Assembly (NCBI RefSeq): GCF_002893625.1
Contig: NZ_PKMZ01000002.1
Coordinates: 124,001-188,000, forward strand
Length of the DNA: 64,000 nt
Direction of reading: 5' to 3'
From: Mangrovicella endophytica
GTDB lineage: Bacteria; Pseudomonadota; Alphaproteobacteria; Rhizobiales; Rhizobiaceae
Every line of letters begins with the position of its first letter. Positions within the stretch are counted from its first letter, which is position 1. The translations under genes and the position numbers were made by a program. The notes under the pieces are model-generated. The model was not told the origin of the DNA and made no database searches. It was given only the letters and a program-made list of their open reading frames with translations. Positions 54,825-61,786 of the stretch are shown here, one piece after another.

Positions 54825-55739
54825 ATGCGCGTCCACGTCATCCTCAATCGTCACGGCGGGACGCTGAGGACCACCAATCTCGACTGGCTTTCCGATCTCA
54901 TCGTCGGCGAATTTGCGGTGCACGGCCACCAGTGCGTCGTCGAGGCCTTAGCCGGAAAAGGCGTCGTCGCCGCCATCGAGGCGGCGGCCAAGCGCAACGA
55001 CATCGACGTGCTGATCGTCGGGGGCGGCGACGGAACCGTTTCTGCGGCGGTTACCGCATTGACCAAGGGCACGATCGCACTCGGCATCCTGCCGGTCGGG
55101 ACAATGAACCTTTTTGCCCGAACGCTGCAGATTCCGCTCGACCTGCAGGGCGCTGTAGCAGCGCTGGCGACGGGCCAGATCACCGAGGTCGACGTGGCGA
55201 GCGTGAACGGCGAACCCTTCGCCCACCAGTTTGCGCTGGGTCTCCACGCCCGGATGGTCCGCATGCGTGGGCGGTTCAAGTATGGCTCCCGCATCGGCAA
55301 GATAGCCGCTACGCTGCGCTCCATCATGATCGCTCTGCGGCGGCTGCCGGCAATCGAGCTGGAACTGGAGCTCGACGGCGAGACGCGACGCGTCAGGACG
55401 CCCGCCCTCGCGGTCTCCAACAATATGTACGGTGAAGGGCACATCCCGTATGCGGACGATCCGCGAGGCGGGATCCTCGGCGTCTATATCTGCGAGACGC
55501 GGGACGTGCGCGCCATCGCCCGGCTGACTTTCGACATCATGATCGGCAACTGGCGGCGCAATCGCTCGCTCGGCGTCTACCAGGCGAGCAAGGTGACGAT
55601 CCGCTATTTCGGCAAGAGCCATGACAACAGGGCGGTCATGGATGGAGAGCTGGTACGGCTGGAGCCGGTGTCGGAGATCGAGCTTCACCCGAAGGCGCTG
55701 AAGGTTCTCGTTCCGGCGGAAGCGACCTACCTCGACTGA
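54825..55739 (+). CDS. Diacylglycerol kinase family lipid kinase
   Basis: 304 residues from the ATG at 54825, with AGGCAGGA upstream. The DAGK catalytic domain is clear: VHVILNRHGG at the start, DVLIVGGGDGTVSAAVTALT (about 60-79) with the nucleotide-binding GGGDGT, then LGILPVGTMNLFARTL (about 88-103). The second, beta-rich domain follows, with PALAVSNNMYGEGHIPYADD. The family phosphorylates diacylglycerol or related lipids such as ceramide or sphingoid bases. The substrate cannot be told from sequence. No EcfG site was seen before it. Confidence 0.9.
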   Translation: MRVHVILNRHGGTLRTTNLDWLSDLIVGEFAVHGHQCVVEALAGKGVVAAIEAAAKRNDIDVLIVGGGDGTVSAAVTALTKGTIALGILPVGTMNLFARTLQIPLDLQGAVAALATGQITEVDVASVNGEPFAHQFALGLHARMVRMRGRFKYGSRIGKIAATLRSIMIALRRLPAIELELELDGETRRVRTPALAVSNNMYGEGHIPYADDPRGGILGVYICETRDVRAIARLTFDIMIGNWRRNRSLGVYQASKVTIRYFGKSHDNRAVMDGELVRLEPVSEIELHPKALKVLVPAEATYLD

Positions 55740-55855
55740 CCACCTACCTCGACTGACCGTCCGCCAGTTCGGCGGCGGCGAGCCTGGGAGGCGTGAACAG
55801 AGCCGCGACGGGCGGCATCTCGACGGCCGCGTCGATATCGTCGAGGGGAGTGGGG

Positions 55856-56320
55856 TCAGCGCTCGCGGCGATATTCGCCGGCGGCGTCAGTCGTGTCCCG
55901 ATCGGTGGCGCTCGCATCCGCATCGTCTTCGGAAAGGTCAGCGCCGTAGAGATGCCCGCCTTCTGCGAGCATGGCGAGGGCGTCCTGCAGCTTGGTGCCG
56001 AGCGGCTCGTATTCGCTGCCGCGCTCCAGATGCTGCTGCTCGGCAAGCCGGCGGCCGAGCTCCTGCAACTGCGCCTGGCGCTGCTCGAACGGCATATCCG
56101 GGTCGTTCAGGATCGCGTCGATGGCGGCTTCGCTGAGGTCGTTCGCGCTGTCGCCATAGGCGATCGGGCTTTCGGCAGCGGGACCTCCGGCTGGATAGGC
56201 GACGCTGGCGTCGGGTGTCACCCCGCCGCCGAAGCGCAACGTCGGGCTGGGCGAAGGCTGCTCCACGGCGGCAACAGGGCCTGCCAGGCCACCATTCATC
56301 TGATCGCGCTCGGTTGTCAT
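55856..56320 (-). CDS. Hypothetical acidic protein of the stress island
   Basis: 154 residues from the ATG at 56320, which has GGAGG suitably upstream; longer frames exist but lack a Shine-Dalgarno. It has no signal peptide or membrane helix. The N-terminal part is disordered-looking (proline, glycine, serine, alanine). A helical core follows, LSEAAIDAILNDPDMPFEQR (about 63-82) and QAQLQELGRRLAEQQ, and the end is strongly acidic. I do not recognise it. It sits downstream of the gene at 56388 and may share its transcript across an inverted repeat. Confidence 0.6.
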   Translation of the reverse strand: MTTERDQMNGGLAGPVAAVEQPSPSPTLRFGGGVTPDASVAYPAGGPAAESPIAYGDSANDLSEAAIDAILNDPDMPFEQRQAQLQELGRRLAEQQHLERGSEYEPLGTKLQDALAMLAEGGHLYGADLSEDDADASATDRDTTDAAGEYRRER

Positions 56321-56335
56321 CGCCACCTCCATGTG

Positions 56336-56372
56336 GAGTGAAGCTGCGCACCAAACAGGCGCAGATTCACTC
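56336..56372. repeat. 13-bp inverted repeat between two hypothetical genes
   Basis: Arms 56336-56349 and 56359-56372 (GAGTGAA-x-CTGCGC with GCGCAG-x-TTCACTC) pair with one central mismatch and a 9-base loop. No T run follows. It could end or process the transcript of the gene at 56388. Confidence 0.55.
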
Positions 56373-56387
56373 AGTCGTAGCGGCCGA

Positions 56388-56702
56388 TTACTGACCGGCC
56401 GGTGCGCTGCCAGTCCCCTGGTTCGGCGCGACGACCGAACCAGTGCCCGCGGTGCCGGTGCCCGTTCCCGTATCGGCCGGCGGCGTGCCGGTGGTGTCGA
56501 CACCGGCTTCGGTGCCACCCGTCGAACCCTCGCCGGCCTCGGTCGCCGCGGGCGTGCCGAGGCTCTCCTCGGGAAGGGTCTGCCCATAGAACTGGACCGC
56601 GATAAACGCGACCACCGCAAGCGCGAGGCCAATGATCAGGATCATCAGCACGGGCGTCCCCTTGTTGCCCTGACGGGCCTTATCGGGTTCCAACCGTGGC
56701 AT
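56388..56702 (-). CDS. Small single-pass membrane protein with Thr/Gly-rich tail
   Basis: A 104-residue protein. A basic cytoplasmic start is followed by one membrane helix, TPVLMILIIGLALAVVAFIA (about 16-35). The rest is a low-complexity threonine, glycine, alanine and proline tail that would lie outside the cytoplasm. GGAGGAACG precedes the ATG. I do not recognise the family; similar short membrane proteins are common near YqjD/YqjE-type genes in this order. It follows the YqjE-like gene with a 75-base gap. Confidence 0.65.
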   Translation of the reverse strand: MPRLEPDKARQGNKGTPVLMILIIGLALAVVAFIAVQFYGQTLPEESLGTPAATEAGEGSTGGTEAGVDTTGTPPADTGTGTGTAGTGSVVAPNQGTGSAPAGQ

Positions 56703-56777
56703 TGTCGTTCCTCCGTTACCGGCCAGTCGGCGGCCGCATCGTTGTTGGTCTTCGTCTGAAAGCCGGACGAACGGCGG

Positions 56778-57215
56778 TCAGCGGTAACGCCGACCGGTCA
56801 CGAGACGCCACACGCCGAAGGCGCCGGCGGCGGCGACCGGCACAAGCATCAGGCTCTTGTGACGGCGTGCTGTGCGAAACAGCTCGGGTGCATGCGACAG
56901 CGCCGCAACACTGGCGATGGAGGCGATGTCGCGCTGCAGCCGATCGTCGGCCCGCTTGTGCGGCGGCCGCCTCGCGATCACCGCCATGATCCAGAACAGG
57001 ATCACCAGGAGAAAGGATCCCCCGGCAAAGCCGAGCGCGGTCGGTAGACTGCCGTAGCGCTGCTCCAGAAAGATGTAGAGGGCCGCGAGCAGGAAGCCGA
57101 TCATGGCGAGTGCGAAGGCCGCCATCACCGCATAGAGCGCCATGACGCGGCGCATACGCGCGAAAAAGACGCCCGCCTCGCCCGCGATGAGCTTGGTGAC
57201 CAGCTGGGTCAGCAT
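56778..57215 (-). CDS. YqjE-like (DUF1469/holin superfamily III-like) membrane protein
   Basis: A 145-residue protein with two central membrane helices (MALYAVMAAFALAMIGFLLA and LPTALGFAGGSFLLVILFWI, about 24-43 and 56-75) and a third weak one near the end. It starts 3 bases after a DUF883 gene. E. coli yqjD-yqjE have the same arrangement, which supports a YqjE-type assignment. YqjD and its relatives bind ribosomes at the membrane in stationary phase; the job of YqjE is unknown. It is probably under the EcfG-like promoter before the DUF883 gene. Confidence 0.75.
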   Translation of the reverse strand: MLTQLVTKLIAGEAGVFFARMRRVMALYAVMAAFALAMIGFLLAALYIFLEQRYGSLPTALGFAGGSFLLVILFWIMAVIARRPPHKRADDRLQRDIASIASVAALSHAPELFRTARRHKSLMLVPVAAAGAFGVWRLVTGRRYR

Positions 57216-57218
57216 GGA

Positions 57219-57554
57219 TTAGTTCTTGAAGATGCGGGCGTAGAAATATCCAACAGCGGCAGCGATGAGCACGCTCTTGATCGGCTCGGCACGAACGCGC
57301 TCGCTGATCTGCGCCTCGAGATCGGACGCTGCATCCTGCGCCTGACGCAGATACTGCTCGCCGCGCTCGCGCACATCGTCCCGCAGCGCGAAGGCCTGGC
57401 GCTTTGCGCCTTCCGCTCGCTCGGTGGCCAGAGACTTCAGCGCATCAGCGACGCCGGCCACATCCTCGCGCAGGCGTGCGACCTGCGTCTCGAGATCGCC
57501 GTTCGTGCTGGCGTTGTTGCCGTTGTTTTCGAAGCTGCTGGTGTCGGACGGCAT
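57219..57554 (-). CDS. DUF883 family protein (YqjD/ElaB type)
   Basis: A 111-residue protein. A disordered N-terminus (about 1-20) precedes a long amphipathic helix/coiled coil (LETQVARLREDVAGVADALK through about 88) and a C-terminal membrane anchor (PIKSVLIAAAVGYFYARIFK), the DUF883 plan. YqjD and ElaB are tail-anchored proteins that hold inactive ribosomes at the inner membrane in stationary phase. An EcfG-like promoter (57635-57660) sits 80 bases upstream. Confidence 0.85.
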   Translation of the reverse strand: MPSDTSSFENNGNNASTNGDLETQVARLREDVAGVADALKSLATERAEGAKRQAFALRDDVRERGEQYLRQAQDAASDLEAQISERVRAEPIKSVLIAAAVGYFYARIFKN

Positions 57555-57634
57555 TCTGAGACCCTATACGCTGGGATGCGAGCCGTGTCGGCCGCACCAC
57601 TGATGATCGAGAGGCCTGCCAGGCCTTCTCTCAC

Positions 57635-57660
57635 AATGGGCGAGGCGGCAAAGAAGTTCC
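57635..57660 (-). promoter_or_regulatory. EcfG-like promoter of the DUF883/YqjE-like operon
   Basis: On the minus strand GGAAC (57660-57656), 17 bases, CATT (57638-57635). It differs from the consensus at one -10 position, like three others in this region. Confidence 0.6.
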
Positions 57661-57685
57661 CGCCTGCAACCATTTTGCATATGGC

Positions 57686-58237
57686 TCACGCTGCGGGAGC
57701 GACGCCGATGATCTGGGAGGAGATCGCATCCGGCCCGTATTCGCCATCGCCTTCCAGCGCCAGCAGATCGGCGATCCGTGTCCGCGCCCGGGAAACACGG
57801 CTCTTGATGGTGCCGACGGCGCAATTACAAATCTCGGCCGCTTCCTCGTAGGAGAACCCCGACGCGCCGATCAGGATCAGAGCCTCGCGCTGATCGTCCG
57901 GCAGCTGGTCCAGAGCCTTGCGGAAATCCTGCAGGTCGAGATGACCATGCTGCTCGGGATGGCCGGCGAGCTGCATCGCATGGATACCGTCGACATCCTG
58001 GACCTCGCGGCCCTTCTTGCGCATCTGCGTGTAGAACTCGTTGCGCAGGATGGTGAACAGCCATGCCTTGAGGTTGGTGCCGGGCTGAAACGTGTGCTGC
58101 TTGTCCCAGGCCTTGACCAGCGTCTCCTGCACCAGATCGTCAGCGCGGTCGAAGGACCCCGACAATGACGCTGCAAACGCGCGCAGATTGGGGATGATGG
58201 AAATCAGTTCCCGACGGAACTCAAGCGCTTCACTCAT
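57686..58237 (-). CDS. ecfG: General stress ECF sigma factor EcfG
   Basis: A 183-residue sigma-70 family protein of ECF size. Region 2 spans FDRADDLVQETLVKAWDKQH (about 29-48) and LKAWLFTILRNEFYTQMRKK. Region 4 spans LPDDQREALILIGASGFSYE and CNCAVGTIKSRVSRARTRIA, the EcfG-type helix-turn-helix. Between them is a short linker. It directs the general stress response and is held inactive by NepR until PhyR sequesters NepR. The gene lies 6 bases after nepR and next to divergent phyR, the classic arrangement. Confidence 0.95.
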   Translation of the reverse strand: MSEALEFRRELISIIPNLRAFAASLSGSFDRADDLVQETLVKAWDKQHTFQPGTNLKAWLFTILRNEFYTQMRKKGREVQDVDGIHAMQLAGHPEQHGHLDLQDFRKALDQLPDDQREALILIGASGFSYEEAAEICNCAVGTIKSRVSRARTRIADLLALEGDGEYGPDAISSQIIGVAPAA

Positions 58238-58243
58238 CGCCGG

Positions 58244-58507
58244 CTACTCGCGATCTGCCTTCGAGGCCCGTTCGGCTGCATCAAGAGCATCGAGGAGCGA
58301 CAGGAAGCGGTCGGGAACAGGCTCGCTCGCAACGTCGTCGTAATACGCCTTCAGGCGCTTTCCGATCGCCGAATTCGGTCCGAGCTCGGTCCCGCTCTTG
58401 GTGGAAGCTTCCGAATGCGACATCTGCAAGGTGGCATCCTCATGTTCACGATCGTCCATCACCGTACTCGATCGCTCGGCGTCTGATGGTTGGGAAGGCA
58501 ACGCCAT
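58244..58507 (-). CDS. nepR: Anti-sigma factor NepR
   Basis: An 87-residue protein. The N-terminal half is variable. The conserved part IGKRLKAYYDDVASEPVPDR then FLSLLDAL (about 48-75) is the two-helix NepR core that binds EcfG or the sigma-like domain of PhyR. The start at 58507 is the longest ATG and has GAGTGAG directly before it; an ATG at 58459 would shorten it to 71 residues and is possible. Transcribed with ecfG from the divergent nepR/phyR region. Confidence 0.93.
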   Translation of the reverse strand: MALPSQPSDAERSSTVMDDREHEDATLQMSHSEASTKSGTELGPNSAIGKRLKAYYDDVASEPVPDRFLSLLDALDAAERASKADRE

Positions 58508-58650
58508 CTCACTCGCTTTACTCGTTTGCTCTCAGTCACTCGAGGCATCTTCTGTTATCTGTAGCGGGACAACCGTTTCGCAAGGGACGCGATGCCGCAT
58601 CGTCTTGCACGACGGGCAGAGCGCTCCATCTTAGTTCACAGAAAATTCGC

Positions 58651-58675
58651 AATGCGCCCGCAAAGCGTTGGTTCC
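58651..58675 (-). promoter_or_regulatory. EcfG-like promoter of nepR-ecfG
   Basis: On the minus strand GGAAC (58675-58671), 16 bases, CATT (58654-58651). It suggests positive autoregulation of nepR-ecfG. The predicted leader to the nepR start is about 140 bases. Confidence 0.6.
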
Positions 58676-58683
58676 ATCCCGGC

Positions 58684-58708
58684 GGAACTTTTTCCGCGCT
58701 GGCGCATT
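58684..58708 (+). promoter_or_regulatory. EcfG-like promoter of phyR
   Basis: GGAAC (58684-58688), 16 bases, CATT (58705-58708), 39 bases before the phyR start. It stands nearly back to back with the nepR-ecfG promoter, leaving 8 bases between the two -35 elements. Confidence 0.65.
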
Positions 58709-58747
58709 GTGATGGTTTGTTTGTCTGTCGGCACGAGGGGAGTTTTC

Positions 58748-59542
58748 ATGTCGATGTCATCGCGCATAATGCCGCATATTCCGTATCTTCGGCGTTATGC
58801 CCGTGCACTCAGCGGGTCTCAGGCGAGCGGCGACGCCTATGTGGCGGCGGTGCTGGAAGCGCTGATCGCCGATCCCAGCCTCTTCAATGCCGACGAGGCT
58901 CCGCGGATCGCGCTGTATCGACTGTTCTCCTCCCTATGGCAGTCGCTCGAGGTCAATATCCGCGAGGACGCGCCTGTCTCCGCCTGGGAGGAAAAGGCTG
59001 CGCACAATCTGCGCGCCATTTCGCCGCGGCCGCGTCAGGCCTTCCTGCTTGTGGCGGTGGAGGGTTTCACCACCGAGGAAGCGGCTCGGATCCTCGGGAC
59101 GGAGAATAGCGAGTTCTCCAGCCTGATCGACCAGGCGAGTTCCGATATCGGTCGCCAGGTGTCGACGGAGATCATGATCATCGAGGACGAACCTCTGATC
59201 GCGATGGACATCGAGCAGATGGTCGAGAGCCTCGGTCACCGCGTCACCGGCATTGCCCGCACCCATAAGGAAGCGCTGACGCTGTTCGAGCAGCAGAAAC
59301 CGGGCATGGTGCTCGCCGATATCCAGCTGGCGGACGGCAGCTCGGGCATTGATGCGGTCAACGACATCCTCGCCAAGGTGTCCGTCCCGGTGATCTTCAT
59401 CACCGCCTTCCCGGAGCGTCTTCTGACGGGGGAACGGCCGGAACCGACTTTCCTCGTCACCAAGCCGTTCAATCCGGACATGGTGAAAGCGCTGATCAGC
59501 CAGGCGCTGTTCTTCGAGGCTGACAAGCGCGTCGCCGCCTGA
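58748..59542 (+). CDS. phyR: General stress response regulator PhyR (anti-anti-sigma)
   Basis: 264 residues from the ATG at 58748, with GAGGGGAG upstream. The N-terminal sigma-like domain (about 1-135) has IPYLRRYARALSGSQASGDA and ISPRPRQAFLLVAVEGFTTE. The C-terminal receiver domain (about 140-260) has the acidic pair E146-D147, phosphoacceptor D191 in GMVLADIQLADGSSGID and the lysine in FLVTKPF. Phosphorylation opens the sigma-like domain so that it captures NepR and frees EcfG. Divergent from nepR-ecfG; kinase candidate encoded downstream. Confidence 0.96.
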   Translation: MSMSSRIMPHIPYLRRYARALSGSQASGDAYVAAVLEALIADPSLFNADEAPRIALYRLFSSLWQSLEVNIREDAPVSAWEEKAAHNLRAISPRPRQAFLLVAVEGFTTEEAARILGTENSEFSSLIDQASSDIGRQVSTEIMIIEDEPLIAMDIEQMVESLGHRVTGIARTHKEALTLFEQQKPGMVLADIQLADGSSGIDAVNDILAKVSVPVIFITAFPERLLTGERPEPTFLVTKPFNPDMVKALISQALFFEADKRVAA

Positions 59543-59759
59543 TCGGCCGCTCCTGCGCCAGGTCGTCGGCGTCGATCGCCGGCGCTCGGCCAGAGAGTGC
59601 ATTATGTCAAACCTGAGGGAGCGCAGCCATCGCCAGCGGGTGCGGCTGCGCGAGCCCCTGAAGGCACATCGCAGACCTGCATGCGACTTCTGTTGTGGGG
59701 CTCTCACGGCCTTTCGAACCGATTTTCGGGTTTTCCAAAGGTTCTGATAGCCGGCTCTC

Positions 59760-59784
59760 GGAACCTCGCAGGATGAGCGTCGTT
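59760..59784 (+). promoter_or_regulatory. EcfG promoter upstream of the kinase region
   Basis: GGAAC (59760-59764), 16 bases, CGTT (59781-59784), an exact match to the EcfG consensus. It is 22 bases before the small frame at 59807 and about 207 bases before the kinase start. Confidence 0.8.
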
Positions 59785-59806
59785 CAGCACCAAACGAGAG
59801 CAGAAG

Positions 59807-59992
59807 ATGCTCGGGGTGGTCTATATGCTCGCTCCGGTTGCCTTGATTTTTCTCGTTGGGAATGAGCCTGAGCGTCGTCTGCCGTGCAATGAGGGGCGGC
59901 TTCGACGTTCTGACAATACCGCTCACAGCCATCGACCTGCGGGCGACTGGCGTTGCGCGAACGCGGAAAGAGCAAGGTTGAGTGGCGGGTGA
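59807..59992 (+). CDS. Possible small membrane protein leading the kinase gene
   Basis: A 61-residue frame starting ATG at 59807. It begins MLGVVYMLAPVALIFLVGNE, a short membrane helix, and continues with a basic, unremarkable tail. Support is positional: an exact EcfG promoter ends 22 bases upstream and the stop overlaps the kinase ATG by one base (TGATG at 59990-59994), as in coupled genes. Against it, codon use is less GC-biased at third positions than in neighbours and no clear Shine-Dalgarno is present. It could instead be the kinase leader. Confidence 0.35.
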   Translation: MLGVVYMLAPVALIFLVGNEPERRLPCNEGRLRRSDNTAHSHRPAGDWRCANAERARLSGG

Positions 59993-60981
59993 TGGTTTCG
60001 CGTAAGGCTCTGAAAGCTCTGGCTAACACCGAGATGAGCCTCTTCGCGCAGGACATGAATCTCACCTATCTCTGGGTCTTCAACGGCGAGGGCTCGTGGC
60101 TCGGCGCGGATGCAGAAGGGCGCGACGACCTGCAGCTTCTCGCCGGGGCGGCGGCCGAGCGGGCCGTGGCGATCAAGAAGGAGGTCCTTCGCAGTCGCCG
60201 GCCGGCGCGTTTCGAGATTGCGATTGCCACCCAAGGCGTGATGCGCTGGTTCGACATCCGGGTGCAGCCGGACATCGATGATGACGGCTCCGTCATCGGT
60301 GTCGTCGGGGCATCGTCAGAGATCACAGACCAGAAGCGGCGCGAAGAGACGCTGAAGACGCTGCTTCGCGAATTGTCGCATCGCTCCAAGAACCTCCTCG
60401 CGATCATCCAGAGCCTTGCAAGTCAGACCGCACGCCATTCCGTCTCCGTGCCGGAGTTCCTGGTGCGGTTCCGGGGCCGCATCCAGTCGCTTTCATCCTC
60501 GCAGGATATCGTCACCGATGCCGACTGGCGCGGCGCCGATCTCGTCAGCCTCGTGACGATGCAGGTCGAGCGCTATGCGCCCGACGGCATGGAGCAGATC
60601 GAGTTCCGCGGCGCGGATGTCTATCTCTCGCCGACAGCGTCGCTGCATGTCGGTCTCGCGCTGCATGAACTAGCCGTCAACGCCGCCTCGTACGGCTCGC
60701 TGTCCGTGCCTGGGGGGCGCGTCGCGATCGTTGCGGATTTCCGCGAGGTGGACGGTGAGACGCTGCTCGTTTTGTCCTGGCAGGAATCAGCAGGCCCGCG
60801 AGTGCGGCCCGAACATGATGCGCGCTTCGGCACGTCGACGCTCGAGCGCATCGTCCCGAACGCTGTCGGCGGCGAAGCGCGTCTGGAATACCGGCCGGAG
60901 GGGATCTCCTACACGCTGACGATTCCGGAGACGCAGTATGAAGTCATCGCGCCGGAGATCGCGACGTCATCGGCTGGCTAG
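59992..60981 (+). CDS. HWE/HisKA_2-type sensor histidine kinase (PhyK-like candidate)
   Basis: 329 residues from the ATG at 59992; an in-frame GTG one codon earlier or TTG at 59953 are alternatives. A PAS-like input domain (about 15-115) has TYLWVFNGEGSWLGADAEG and FDIRVQPDIDDDGSVIGVVG. The phosphotransfer helix LLRELSHRSKNLLAIIQSLA carries histidine H130. The catalytic domain has LALHELAVNAASYGSLSVPG with the N-box. It has no membrane segment, so it senses a cytoplasmic signal. HWE/HisKA_2 kinases commonly phosphorylate PhyR, and the location downstream of phyR supports this. Confidence 0.88.
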   Translation: MVSRKALKALANTEMSLFAQDMNLTYLWVFNGEGSWLGADAEGRDDLQLLAGAAAERAVAIKKEVLRSRRPARFEIAIATQGVMRWFDIRVQPDIDDDGSVIGVVGASSEITDQKRREETLKTLLRELSHRSKNLLAIIQSLASQTARHSVSVPEFLVRFRGRIQSLSSSQDIVTDADWRGADLVSLVTMQVERYAPDGMEQIEFRGADVYLSPTASLHVGLALHELAVNAASYGSLSVPGGRVAIVADFREVDGETLLVLSWQESAGPRVRPEHDARFGTSTLERIVPNAVGGEARLEYRPEGISYTLTIPETQYEVIAPEIATSSAG

Positions 60982-61403
60982 GCTGATCATCGCCCGAGCC
61001 GCGTCGCACTGACGCGATTGCGCGGCCTCGGCAGGCTGTCGCGGCCACCTGGATCCCGGGCACGAGCAGAAAAAAATCAGATTTCGGAAGCGGTCACTTC
61101 GATAGGCTCGCTGATTTTGCTGATCCAGATGGTTGTTGCGCCCTGCCAATGGCGAGGCAGCAGCATCGGCAACGGCTGGGCGGCGTCCGGTCTGGTTGGA
61201 CTGACCGTCATCGCAGCCGCGAAACCGAGCAGGATGAGAGACGTCGCTCGGCGCCGACGGGGGCGCGGGGAGCTGCATCGAGTGGCAGCAACCAACACGG
61301 TGGCTGCGACGCCTAATAAAGCGCGAATCACGGGAGGGTGAGCTGGACAATCGGAACCAAGCTCCTAATCGGCCGTTAATGGCGCAAAGGAGAGGTTACC
61401 ACC
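60982..61403. other. Gene-poor stretch after the kinase
   Basis: 422 bases with no gene that I can support. Two overlapping short frames on opposite strands lack ribosome binding sites. The last 50 bases hold the EcfG promoter and Shine-Dalgarno of the next gene. Confidence 0.5.
61353..61377 (+). promoter_or_regulatory. EcfG promoter of the small secreted-protein gene at 61404
   Basis: GGAAC (61353-61357), 16 bases, CGTT (61374-61377), an exact consensus match. AAGGAGAGG follows and then the ATG, giving a short leader of about 20 bases. Confidence 0.85.
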
Positions 61404-61694
61404 ATGGAACACATCGCTGCGTTCATGCTGCTGGTCGGCTGCTCGGGGGACGTTGCCAGCTGCCAGGAAATCCCGGTGCCGGTTCCCGCCTATGAGACCC
61501 TGGACGAGTGCCAGAGCGACCTGCCGCTGCAGATCCGACTGAGCGGTTCTTCTGATAAACGCGTCTTCGGTGCCTGTAAAGCGGTTGACGAAGAAACTTT
61601 CGAGCAGTCGGCCACTATCGACTGGGCTGTCACCCGCAACGGCCAGCTGACCATCAACTTCGAGGCCGAGCCGCAGATGGTGGCTTCGCGCTGA
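61404..61694 (+). CDS. Small cysteine-containing protein under EcfG control
   Basis: A 96-residue protein with a strong Shine-Dalgarno (AAGGAGAGG). The N-terminus MEHIAAFMLLVGCSGDVASC is hydrophobic but too short for a standard signal peptide. Four cysteines occur at 13, 20, 36 and 58, spaced as if two disulfides could form. TIDWAVTRNGQLTINFEAEP closes the protein as a beta hairpin. I do not recognise the family. An exact EcfG promoter upstream marks it as a general stress gene. Confidence 0.75.
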   Translation: MEHIAAFMLLVGCSGDVASCQEIPVPVPAYETLDECQSDLPLQIRLSGSSDKRVFGACKAVDEETFEQSATIDWAVTRNGQLTINFEAEPQMVASR

Positions 61695-61724
61695 TATGGC
61701 CTGCAGGTCTAAACGATTTCATGT

Positions 61725-61749
61725 GGAACCAATGCCCCGGCTGCGCATT
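61725..61749 (+). promoter_or_regulatory. EcfG-like promoter of the glycine-zipper lipoprotein
   Basis: GGAAC (61725-61729), 16 bases, CATT (61746-61749), 37 bases before the start codon. One mismatch from the -10 consensus, identical to the variant before phyR. Confidence 0.6.
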
Positions 61750-61786
61750 CTGTGGGCAGGGACATGAGTTCATCGAGAGGTAAAAG

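Noticed and set aside
56778-57215. Phage holin annotation for the YqjE-like protein
   Set aside because: The resemblance is to the holin superfamily III label used for YqjE/DUF1469; no endolysin or phage gene is near and the partner is a DUF883 stress protein.
59621-59651. GCGCAGCC/GGCTGCGC hairpin after phyR as a terminator
   Set aside because: The loop is 15 bases and no T run follows, so termination is not well supported.
61018-61341. Short overlapping frames on both strands in the gap after the kinase
   Set aside because: The minus-strand one (61077-61331) has two hydrophobic stretches but a GTG start with a pyrimidine-rich upstream region and no Shine-Dalgarno; the plus-strand one looks random. 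Either could be revived by conservation data.
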